A program made the position numbers and the translations under genes. This document shows, one piece after another, positions 1 to 5,605 of a stretch of DNA of 6,670 nt. Each line of letters begins with the position of its first letter. The stretch's first letter is position 1. Origin of the DNA: Quadrisphaera sp. (lineage in GTDB: Bacteria; Actinomycetota; Actinomycetes; Actinomycetales; Quadrisphaeraceae). Location of the stretch: assembly GCA_029258695.1 (NCBI GenBank), contig JARIBR010000072.1, positions 1 through 6,670 on the forward strand, written 5' to 3'. A model generated the notes under the pieces. It saw only the letters and a list, made by a program, of their open reading frames with translations, made no database searches and was not told where the DNA came from.

Positions 1-607
1 GCAGGCACAGCAGCTCGATGCCGCTCCACACCACCAGCTCGGGGCCGCACTGCTGCATGACGCGGGAGAAGTGCTCGAAGTCCTTCGTCGTCTCCTTGAT
101 GCCGACGAAGTTCTCGACGTCGCGGAAGAGGCGCGCGACGGTCTCCGGGGCGAGGTCCACGGCGGTGCGGACGGGCACGTTGTACGCCAGGACCGGCAGG
201 TGGGGGAACTCACGTGCCACCGTGGCGTACCACCGGTACAGCGCCTCCTGGGTGGGCCGGGCGTAGTACGGGGTGATGATGAGCACCGCGTCAGCGCCGG
301 CCTCGTCGGCGGCGGCGGTGAGCTCGAGGGTCTCGTCGAGCTTCGCCGAGCCGGTGCCGGGGACGAACGGCACCGTGTCGTCGATGACGCGGGCGCACGT
401 GCGGATGGCCTCGGCGCGCTCGGCGATGGTCTGCGCGCTCGGCTCCCCCGTGGACCCGCCGATGGAGATGCCGGAGGAGCCGTGGGCGAGCTGCCAGCGC
501 ACGAGGTTGGCCAGCGAGTCGTGGTCCACCGCGCCGTCGGCGGTGAAGGGGGTCATCACCGGGGCGATGGAGCCGGTCATGGCGCGGGGCTCGGAGCGGA
601 ACCTCAT
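1..607 (-). CDS. DapA-family (dihydrodipicolinate synthase-like) aldolase/lyase, 3' end outside window
   Basis: The visible 202 residues are the N-terminal two thirds of a class I, Schiff-base-forming (beta/alpha)8 lyase; family members are usually about 290-310 residues. Visible signatures are GGSTGEP (50-56, pyruvate carboxylate loop), PYYARPTQE (113-121), YNVPVRT (142-148, with the catalytic-type Tyr142 and carboxylate-binding-type Arg147) and GIKETTKDF (169-177), where Lys171 is the expected Schiff-base lysine. The ATG overlaps the stop of the upstream FAH-RraA gene as ATGA, and a GGAAGG ribosome-binding sequence lies 9 bases before it, inside the last codons of that gene, so translation is probably coupled. 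True lysine-biosynthetic DapA is unlikely, because the gene sits at the end of a catabolic operon. Known catabolic relatives cleave or form 2-oxo acids (N-acetylneuraminate lyase, KDG aldolase, hydratase-aldolases of aromatic pathways). An aldolase that releases pyruvate from a ring-fission product is the best guess; the substrate is not readable from sequence. Confidence 0.9.
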   Translation of the reverse strand, partial: MRFRSEPRAMTGSIAPVMTPFTADGAVDHDSLANLVRWQLAHGSSGISIGGSTGEPSAQTIAERAEAIRTCARVIDDTVPFVPGTGSAKLDETLELTAAADEAGADAVLIITPYYARPTQEALYRWYATVAREFPHLPVLAYNVPVRTAVDLAPETVARLFRDVENFVGIKETTKDFEHFSRVMQQCGPELVVWSGIELLCL

Positions 608-2211
608 GAGCGACTACCTTCCGGGGAGGACTGCTGGGTGTCGGCGGCGCGCTCGGCGCACCAGGCCTCGTAGCGCCCGCGCCAGGCCGGGCCGAGGGGG
701 TACAGGCCGTCCACGGCCTCCCCGCCGGCGACCTGCTCGGCGATGAAGGTCTCGACGCGCTCCTGCTCGGTGGCCGCGGCCACCACCTCGTCGAGCAGGT
801 GCGGCGGGATGACGATGACGCCGTCGTCGTCGCCGACCACCACGTCGCCGGGCTGGACCGTCGCCCCGCCGCAGGCGACGGTGACGTCAACGTCCCACGG
901 CACGTGCCGGCGCCCCAGCACCGCGGGGTGGGCCCCGGCGTGGAAGACCGGCAGGTCGATGTCCGAGACGGCCGCGACGTCGCGCACCCCGCCGTCGGTG
1001 ACCACGCCGGCCGCGCCGAGCACGGCGGCGCGCAGGGCGAGGATGTCGCCGAGGGTGCCGGTGCCGCGCTCCCCGCGCGCCTCCATGACGAGGACGTCAC
1101 CGGGCCGCAGCGAGTCGATGGCGCGCTTCTGGGCGTTGTAGCCCCCACCGTGGGCGGCGAAGAGATCCTTGCGGAACGGCACGTAACGCAGCGTCCGGGC
1201 CACCCCGACGAGGCGCTGGCCGGGCCGCGTGGGGCGCAGGCCGTCGATCGAGACGTCGTCGAGCCCCCGCGAGCGCAGCTGGGAGCTGAGCGTCGCGACG
1301 CCGACGCCGAGGAGAGCGGCCCGGCGCTCCTCGGTGAGGACGAAGGGCTCGTCCTGCGCCACGCCGCCGTCGCCCGCGCCGCTCAGCCCGGCGGCCTCCG
1401 CGCTGCCCCACGCCTCGGTGCGCTGGGCGTCGTCGGCGGCGGGCGGCGCGCCGTGCGCCCCGACGGCAGGTCCGTCCACCACGCGGGTGACCAACCGCCC
1501 GGAGGTGGGCGCACCAGGTGCGTCGGGGGCGTCGACCTCCACCTCGACCACCTGGCCGGGCACCGCCACGGACGAGCCGGCGGGGGTGCCGGTGAGGATG
1601 ACGTCGCCGGCCTGCAGGGTGAGCATCTCGGAGAGGTCGGCGACGATCTGCCCGAAGGAGAACAGCAGGTCCGCGGTGGTGTCGTCCTGCACCAGCTCGC
1701 CGTCGAGCCAGGTGCGCACGCGCAGCGCCGCGGGGTCGAGGCCCTCGGCGGGCAGCAGCGCCGGGCCGATGGGGGTGAACCCGTCGCCGCCCTTGGAGCG
1801 CACGTTCGAGCCCCGGTCCGCCGCCCGCAGGTCGTACAGGCCGAGGTCGTTGGCGGCGGTGACGGAGGAGACCGCCGCCCAGCCCTCGGCGGGGCTGACG
1901 CGCCGGACGTCGCGCCCGAGCACCAGGGCGATCTCACCCTCGAAGGCGAGCAGCTCGGCGTTGGCGGGACGCGCCACCTCGCCGCCGCTCAGCGCCAACG
2001 AGCTGGTGGGCTTGAGGAAGTACGACGGGTGCTCCGGGGTGCGCCCGCGCTGCGCGGCCCGCGACGGGTACGCGAGGTGGACGGCGACGACCTTGCCCGG
2101 GCGCACGCCCAGCAGGTCGGCCACCGCGGAGCCGGTCGGGGCTCTGGAACCGTCGTCCACGTCGTCGTCCTCCGGGGCAGGGACACGCCACGGCCGGACG
2201 CCACGACGCAT
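604..2211 (-). CDS. Fused fumarylacetoacetate hydrolase-family / RraA-like bifunctional protein
   Basis: With the ATG start this is 535 residues in two domains. Residues about 25-245 form an FAH/HpaG-type domain: FEGEIALVLG (90-99) supplies metal ligands Glu91 and Glu93, Asp122 follows in NDLGLYD, then RSKGGDGFTPIGP (138-150) and GDVILTGTPAG (202-212). A low-complexity Ala/Gly/Asp-rich linker spans about 246-284. Residues about 289-509 are RraA-like, a fold shared by the RNase E regulator and by 4-hydroxy-4-methyl-2-oxoglutarate aldolases, with TDGGVRD (405-411; Arg410 and Asp411) and GDVVVGDDDGVIVIP (455-469). FAH relatives decarboxylate or isomerise ring-fission 2-oxo acids; RraA relatives cleave or decarboxylate 2-oxo acids, so one substrate class is plausible for both halves. 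The usual FAH His/Glu dyad is replaced (Arg51, Gln54), and the acidic residue three after Asp411 in RraA-type aldolases is Ala414. A TTG at 2259 would add 16 residues but has no ribosome-binding site. The gene overlaps the downstream DapA-like gene by 4 bases. Confidence 0.88.
   Translation of the reverse strand: MRRGVRPWRVPAPEDDDVDDGSRAPTGSAVADLLGVRPGKVVAVHLAYPSRAAQRGRTPEHPSYFLKPTSSLALSGGEVARPANAELLAFEGEIALVLGRDVRRVSPAEGWAAVSSVTAANDLGLYDLRAADRGSNVRSKGGDGFTPIGPALLPAEGLDPAALRVRTWLDGELVQDDTTADLLFSFGQIVADLSEMLTLQAGDVILTGTPAGSSVAVPGQVVEVEVDAPDAPGAPTSGRLVTRVVDGPAVGAHGAPPAADDAQRTEAWGSAEAAGLSGAGDGGVAQDEPFVLTEERRAALLGVGVATLSSQLRSRGLDDVSIDGLRPTRPGQRLVGVARTLRYVPFRKDLFAAHGGGYNAQKRAIDSLRPGDVLVMEARGERGTGTLGDILALRAAVLGAAGVVTDGGVRDVAAVSDIDLPVFHAGAHPAVLGRRHVPWDVDVTVACGGATVQPGDVVVGDDDGVIVIPPHLLDEVVAAATEQERVETFIAEQVAGGEAVDGLYPLGPAWRGRYEAWCAERAADTQQSSPEGSRS
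617..622 (-). promoter_or_regulatory. Ribosome-binding site of the DapA-like gene, inside the upstream coding region
   Basis: GGAAGG on the minus strand lies 9 bases before the ATG at 607 and falls within the final codons of the FAH-RraA gene. It supports the ATGA-overlapping start over the second ATG nine codons further in, and suggests translational coupling of the two genes. Confidence 0.6.
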
Positions 2212-2218
2212 CGCTGTG

Positions 2219-2247
2219 ACCGTAGGCGATCCGCCGCCCGGCGGCAA
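2219..2247 (-). promoter_or_regulatory. Candidate SigA-type promoter giving a leaderless FAH-RraA transcript
   Basis: On the minus strand TTGCCG (2247-2242) is followed by a 17-base spacer and TACGGT (2224-2219), then seven bases, then the ATG at 2211. This matches a housekeeping -35/-10 layout, with three of six bases at each box certain matches or better. The distance would place the transcription start at or next to the A of the ATG. There is no Shine-Dalgarno sequence before this ATG, which fits a leaderless start of the kind common in actinobacteria. The motif could be chance in GC-rich DNA, and the gene could equally be read through from the PIG-L gene upstream. Confidence 0.35.
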
Positions 2248-2288
2248 CGAGACCAGCAACCCGGCGGCGCGCTGGCCGCGGCGGCGGC

Positions 2289-3017
2289 TCAGCCCCCGGG
2301 CTGCAGTCCCTGTCGTCGCACGAGGATCGCGGAGGCGACGCCCTGCCGCCTGCCGGCCTCGGCTGCGCCCTCGCGGAGCATCTCCTCGGGCATCTCACCG
2401 AGCACCTCCCAGTAGGTCTCGTGGGCGCGCAGGGCGGCCATGCCGCGGTCGAGGGTGTCGCTCGTGTCGACGGCGTGGGTCGGCTCGGCATCCATCACGT
2501 GCACGACCTCGCGGACGCCGTCGAAGGGTTCCAGGCCCTCCTGGAGCAGCTCGCGGTGCACCCAGCGGTTGCCCGCGTCGCGCACCGCGTCGACCAGCGC
2601 CGCCGCGAGCGCCCGGTGGTCGGCCTGGTCGGGCACCCCGCCCCAGTCGCGTGAGGCGTTGACGACGACGACGTCCGGACGCACCCGCCGCACCGCTCGG
2701 GCCACCTCGCGGCGCAGCGCGAGGTCCGGCTGCAGCACCCCGTCCGGCAGGCCGGCGAACGCGACGTCGTCCACGCCGACCTCCGCGCAGGCGCGCCGCT
2801 GCTCGCGCTCGCGCACCGGTGCGGACTGCTCGGGCGCCATCGTGTCGATCCCGGCCTCGCCGCGGGTGAGCATCAGGTAGGCGACGCGCTTGCCCTGGTC
2901 GGTCCAGCGCGCGACGGCTGACGCGGCCCCGTACTCCAGGTCGTCGGGGTGGGCGGCGACGGCCAGCGCCGTCGAGAAGTCCTCGGGCAGCGGGGGCAGG
3001 GCGTCGTCGGTGGTCAT
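2289..3017 (-). CDS. PIG-L/LmbE-family zinc-dependent hydrolase
   Basis: This 242-residue protein has the family's hallmark AHPDD at 22-26 (zinc ligands His23 and Asp26, general-base-type Asp25), TRGEAGID at 51-58, and QADHRA at 131-136 with third zinc ligand His134. The whole domain is present and no signal peptide or membrane segment is seen, so it should be cytosolic. Known members are mostly N-acetylglucosaminyl deacetylases (MshB, BshB, PIG-L), but the family also contains GalB, a 4-oxalomesaconate hydratase of gallate/protocatechuate breakdown. Its position 77 bases upstream of an FAH-RraA gene, and near an aromatic hydroxylase, makes a catabolic role plausible; sequence alone does not separate deacetylase from hydratase. 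The ATG at 3017 is chosen because GGGAGAGG lies 8 bases upstream and family similarity begins just after it. The open frame continues upstream to 3566 without family resemblance, antisense to the vapBC remnant. Confidence 0.88.
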   Translation of the reverse strand: MTTDDALPPLPEDFSTALAVAAHPDDLEYGAASAVARWTDQGKRVAYLMLTRGEAGIDTMAPEQSAPVREREQRRACAEVGVDDVAFAGLPDGVLQPDLALRREVARAVRRVRPDVVVVNASRDWGGVPDQADHRALAAALVDAVRDAGNRWVHRELLQEGLEPFDGVREVVHVMDAEPTHAVDTSDTLDRGMAALRAHETYWEVLGEMPEEMLREGAAEAGRRQGVASAILVRRQGLQPGG

Positions 3018-3025
3018 GGGCCCAG

Positions 3026-3033
3026 CCTCTCCC
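3026..3033 (-). promoter_or_regulatory. Ribosome-binding site of the PIG-L gene
   Basis: GGGAGAGG on the minus strand is 8 bases before the ATG at 3017. It decides the start in favour of this ATG over alternatives in the long upstream open frame. Confidence 0.7.
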
Positions 3034-3099
3034 AGGCCGGTCGGGGCGTCGAGCCCGGCGCTGCGCGGGTCCTGCGTGGCGCCGCACGGGAGCCCACGA

Positions 3100-3135
3100 T
3101 GTGTGCGGCTGTGTGTCTCCGGTGTGCCGTGGTAC
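3100..3135 (+). promoter_or_regulatory. Possible vapB operator: phased GTGTG repeats and an imperfect palindrome
   Basis: GTGTG occurs at 3101, 3111 and 3122, a spacing of about one helical turn, directly before vapB. The last copy abuts an imperfect palindrome, GTGCCGTGGTAC (3124-3135, 8 of 12 symmetric positions), ending two bases before the vapB ATG. VapB proteins usually bind repeats over their own promoter. No convincing -35/-10 pair or Shine-Dalgarno sequence was found for vapB. This divergent gap (3018-3137) should also hold any promoter for the PIG-L gene, but none is clear. Confidence 0.3.
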
Positions 3136-3137
3136 TG

Positions 3138-3347
3138 ATGCGGACCATGGTCGATCTCGACGACGACGCTCTGTCCGCCGCGGCCCGCGAGCTGGGGACC
3201 ACCACGAAGAAGGACACGGTGAACGCCGCGCTGCGAGCCGTCGCCGAACGCCGCGAGCGCCTGGCCGCGCTGCTGGAGGACGCGGGGGCGCTCGGGGTCG
3301 GGTCGGACATCGACGACCCCGACGTCATGGCCGGCGCCCGCCGGTGA
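3138..3347 (+). CDS. vapB: VapB-family type II antitoxin (apparently without a working toxin)
   Basis: A 69-residue protein. The N-terminus MRTMVDLDDDALSAAAREL (1-19), followed by TTTKKDTVNAALRAV (21-35), is the ribbon-helix-helix DNA-binding pattern of actinobacterial VapB antitoxins. An Arg/Glu-rich helix follows, and the acidic tail with DIDDPDVM (57-64) resembles the toxin-neutralising segment. Length is normal for the family. The product would normally bind and inhibit the VapC nuclease and repress its own operon. Its TGA overlaps the GTG of vapC as GTGA, the standard vapBC arrangement. ATG 3138 and ATG 3147 are both possible starts, and neither has a good ribosome-binding site. The gene lies on the opposite strand to all the surrounding catabolic genes. 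Because vapC is broken, this antitoxin is probably an orphan. Confidence 0.82.
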   Translation: MRTMVDLDDDALSAAARELGTTTKKDTVNAALRAVAERRERLAALLEDAGALGVGSDIDDPDVMAGARR

Positions 3348-3612
3348 CCCCGCCGGCGGGCCTGCACCTCGTCGACACCTCCGCGCTGGCGCGGAGCCGC
3401 CACCCTCACGTCCGCAGAGCGCTGATCGGCCTGCTGGCGGAACGTTCGGCGGCGGCCTGCACCGCGCCGCCGGCGTGATCGACCTGCTGACGGCAGCGGT
3501 GGCGGAGCTCGGCGGCGCGGTCGTCGTCCACGACGACCGCGACTTCGAGCACATCGCGTCGGTCACCGGGCAGGCGCACCGCTGGGTGGCGCCGCCCGGT
3601 TCGATCGACTGA
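3344..3612 (+). pseudogene. vapC: vapC PIN-domain toxin pseudogene, internally deleted and frameshifted
   Basis: A GTG overlapping the vapB stop opens a 44-residue frame (3344-3478) with the PIN start LHLVDTSALARS (catalytic-type Asp11), which stops soon after AAACT. The other end of a PIN domain follows in another frame: HRAAGVIDLLTAAVAEL, VVVHDDRDFEHIASVTGQ and RWVAPPG, readable from about 3451 to the TGA at 3612. Together the pieces give roughly 90 residues against about 130-140 for VapC. The missing 40-50 residues are the middle of the domain, where the conserved metal-binding acid of the central helices lies. Both known frames meet over 3449-3463, where one frame reads AAACT and the other GGLHR. 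PIN toxins are Mg-dependent RNases; neither fragment should be active. A sequencing error could explain a frame change but not the missing middle. Confidence 0.8.
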
Positions 3613-3624
3613 GGTCGGTCTCAG
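3609..3624. terminator. Small palindrome at the convergent vapC remnant / mobA-like gene ends
   Basis: CTGAG (3609-3613) and CTCAG (3620-3624) form a 5-base inverted repeat around a 6-base loop, with the two convergent TGA stop codons in its arms. Only 8 bases separate the genes. It is short and has no T-run, so a terminator role is weakly supported. Confidence 0.15.
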
Positions 3625-5510
3625 GCCAGGGCGGGCCCGAAGAACGAGGCCAGCTCGGCGTGGGCGCGCAGCGGCAGCACGTGGGCCACGTACTGGTCGG
3701 GGCGCACCACGACGACGGCGCCCGCGCGGTCGACGCCGCGAGCGTCGAAGATGTCGTCCTCGGGGTCCGCGGAGTAGACCTTCTCGTGGTCGACGAGGGC
3801 GAACGGCCCGCTGCGCGGCCTGAAGGCGGCGGGGACGTCCGGCAGGGTGATCCCCTCGTGCGGCTGCTGGTAGATCACCTTGACGTCGAACCACGCGTCG
3901 GCGTCGGCGCCGTCGGGGGTGGCGGCGAGCGGTGAGCCGCCGGCCTCGGCGAGCCACGTGGCCAGGTCCTGCACGGGACCGGCCGCACCGGGCGCTGTCT
4001 CGTCGGCGAAGACGTAGATCCGCCACCGCCCGTCGGCGCGCGCGTGGTGGCCGAGGTGCACGGGGTTGCCGTCGCACGCGCGGACCACGGGCGCGGACCT
4101 CAGGCGCTTGCCGACCGGGAACCCGGCGGCGAGGTCCTGGTGCGCGGGCTCGGCGGTGATCATCGACGGTGCGTACTGCGTCATGAAGCCCGCCGGGAAC
4201 TCGAACGTCGACGCGTAGAAGTCCTCGAGCTCGCTGGGGTCGCCGCGCTCCTCGGGCTTCTTCGCCATGAGCGCCGACCACTCCTTGTCGAACTCGATGA
4301 GCTCCTTGGCGACGACCTGCCGCTCGGCGGAGTACGTCGCCAGCAGCTCGCGAGGGCTGCGCCCCTCGAGGACGTGGCCGAGCTTCCAGGCGATGTTGAA
4401 GCCGTCCTGCATCGAGACGTTCATGCCCTGGCCGGCCTTGGCGCTGTGCGTGTGGCAGGCGTCCCCGGTGATGAACACCCGCGGGGTGCGCTCACCGACC
4501 TGGTGGGCGAGCACGTCGTCGAAGCGGTCCGTGAGCCGGTGCCCCACCTCGTAGACGCTGTGCCACGCCACGTCGCGCACCTCGAGGCGGTAGGGGTGGA
4601 AGATCGCCTGGGCCTTGGCGATGATCGTCTCGAGGCTCGTGCTGCGCACCGCGCCGGCGTCGTCGACGGGAACCTCGCCGAGGTCGACGTACAGGCGGAA
4701 CAGGTACCCGCCCTCGCGGGGGATGAGCAGGATGCTGCCGCCGCCCTGCGAGGCGATGGCGCACTTGCGGCGGATGTCGGGGAAGTCGGTGTCGGCGAGC
4801 ACGTCCATGACGCCCCAGGCGTGGTTGGCCTGGTCACCGCTCATCGTCGCGCCGATGGCCTGGCGCACGCCGCTGCGCGCCCCGTCGCACCCCACGACGT
4901 ACCGGGCGCGCACCGTGACCTGCTCGCCCTCGCGGTCCCCGGCGGTGCGCACGAGCGTGACGGTGACGGGGTGGCTGTGCGCGTCGGGGTCGTCCGCGAC
5001 GACGAGGTCCACCAGCCCGTAGCCGTAGTCGGGCTCCATCCGTGAGGGCGAGAGCGCCATGACCTCGGCGAAGTAGTCGAGCACCCGCGCCTGGTTGACG
5101 ATGAGGTGGGGGAACTCGCTGACCCCCGACGGGTCGTCCGGGGTCAGCGCCGCGCGCACGATCCTCGACGGGTCCTCGGGGTCCGGCTTCCAGAACGCCA
5201 TCTCCGTGATGCGGTACGCCTCGGCGATGATGCGCTCGGCGAAGCCGAACGCCTGGAACGTCTCCACGCTGCGCGCCTGGATGCCGTCGGCGCGGCCCAC
5301 CACGAGCCGGCCGGCGCGCTGGTCGACGATGCGGGTGACCACCCCGGGGAACTGCGAGAGCTGGGCGGCGGCGATCATCCCGGCCGGTCCGGTACCGACG
5401 ATGAGCACGTCGACCTCGCCGGGGAGGTCCGGCGGCCGGTCGAGCCCGGTGCCGGCGGCCGGGAGCACCCGGGGATCGCCGGAGACGTATCCGTGGTGGT
5501 GGAACTGCAC
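3621..5510 (-). CDS. mobA: FAD-dependent aromatic hydroxylase, probable 3-hydroxybenzoate 4-monooxygenase
   Basis: A 629-residue class A flavoprotein monooxygenase of the phenol 2-monooxygenase/MobA type. Its predicted reaction is 3-hydroxybenzoate + NADPH + O2 to protocatechuate. FAD motifs are complete: VGTGPAG (38-44, dinucleotide-binding loop), CDGARSGVR (208-216, DG motif) and FITGDACHTHSAKAGQGMN (346-364, GD motif). The C-terminal part, about 450-629, is the thioredoxin-like dimerisation domain, ending in DQYVAHVLPL (605-614). Length and overall text match Comamonas testosteroni MobA (about 639 residues) from memory, including MQFH at the start, SEFPH near 135 and NANLE-free REGG at 265-268. 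Asp75 and His135 coincide with substrate-pocket residues I recall from its crystal structure. The GTG start has an AGAGAGGTGG ribosome-binding region just upstream and gives the family's usual N-terminus. Phenol- or other hydroxyaryl-acid-specific relatives are the main alternative. Confidence 0.8.
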   Translation of the reverse strand: MQFHHHGYVSGDPRVLPAAGTGLDRPPDLPGEVDVLIVGTGPAGMIAAAQLSQFPGVVTRIVDQRAGRLVVGRADGIQARSVETFQAFGFAERIIAEAYRITEMAFWKPDPEDPSRIVRAALTPDDPSGVSEFPHLIVNQARVLDYFAEVMALSPSRMEPDYGYGLVDLVVADDPDAHSHPVTVTLVRTAGDREGEQVTVRARYVVGCDGARSGVRQAIGATMSGDQANHAWGVMDVLADTDFPDIRRKCAIASQGGGSILLIPREGGYLFRLYVDLGEVPVDDAGAVRSTSLETIIAKAQAIFHPYRLEVRDVAWHSVYEVGHRLTDRFDDVLAHQVGERTPRVFITGDACHTHSAKAGQGMNVSMQDGFNIAWKLGHVLEGRSPRELLATYSAERQVVAKELIEFDKEWSALMAKKPEERGDPSELEDFYASTFEFPAGFMTQYAPSMITAEPAHQDLAAGFPVGKRLRSAPVVRACDGNPVHLGHHARADGRWRIYVFADETAPGAAGPVQDLATWLAEAGGSPLAATPDGADADAWFDVKVIYQQPHEGITLPDVPAAFRPRSGPFALVDHEKVYSADPEDDIFDARGVDRAGAVVVVRPDQYVAHVLPLRAHAELASFFGPALA

Positions 5511-5517
5511 GGCGGTG

Positions 5518-5527
5518 CCACCTCTCT
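5518..5527 (-). promoter_or_regulatory. Ribosome-binding region of the MobA-like gene
   Basis: AGAGAGGTGG on the minus strand ends 7 bases before the GTG at 5510. It supports this GTG, which also gives the MQFH N-terminus expected for the family. Confidence 0.6.
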
Positions 5528-5560
5528 GTGGGCCGGCGCGGCGCGGTCACGCCTCGCCCG

Positions 5561-5566
5561 ATGGTA
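5561..5566 (-). promoter_or_regulatory. Candidate -10 box for the MobA-like gene
   Basis: TACCAT on the minus strand fits the actinobacterial TANNNT -10 pattern and would start a transcript with a leader of roughly 45 bases before the GTG. The -35 region would fall inside the neighbouring stem-loop and matches poorly, so an activator would be needed if this is a real promoter. Confidence 0.25.
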
Positions 5567-5572
5567 AGCGGC

Positions 5573-5601
5573 CCCACCGCCGCCGGTCCGGCGACGGTGG
5601 G
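5573..5601 (-). terminator. GC-rich stem-loop after the aldehyde dehydrogenase gene
   Basis: Read on the minus strand, CCCACCGTCGCC and GGCGGCGGTGGG form a 12-base-pair stem around the 5-base loop GGACC, starting four bases after the aldehyde dehydrogenase stop. The one imperfect pair is a G-U wobble in minus-strand RNA but a C-A mismatch in plus-strand RNA, which favours a role for the minus-strand transcript. There is no U-run, as is common for actinobacterial terminators. It could terminate fully or only reduce read-through into the MobA-like gene. Confidence 0.55.
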
Positions 5602-5605
5602 TCCC

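Noticed and set aside
1..607. Biosynthetic dapA for lysine
   Set aside because: The Schiff-base and binding residues are shared by the whole family, and the gene is coupled to an FAH-RraA gene in a catabolic context with no lysine-pathway neighbours.
2257..2259. TTG as start of the FAH-RraA gene
   Set aside because: No ribosome-binding site precedes it and the extra 16 residues show no family resemblance; it also overlaps the candidate promoter.
799..2415. A very long plus-strand open frame antisense to the FAH-RraA gene, and another at 1229-2662
   Set aside because: Both are low-complexity (Arg/Gly/Ala/Pro-rich) with no recognisable motif, and the minus strand encodes clear FAH and RraA domains. 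Long antisense frames are expected in very GC-rich DNA.
3018..3566. N-terminal extension of the PIG-L protein through the upstream open frame
   Set aside because: The extension is low-complexity, runs antisense to vapBC, and a good ribosome-binding site plus family similarity fix the start at 3017.
3344..3612. VapC made by programmed frameshifting
   Set aside because: No slippery run is visible at the junction, and even a corrected frame would lack the central 40-50 residues of the PIN domain.
4044..5045. Plus-strand open frame of 333 codons antisense to the MobA-like gene
   Set aside because: Val/Gly/Ala/Arg-rich text without motifs, fully overlapped by an unmistakable flavoprotein monooxygenase.
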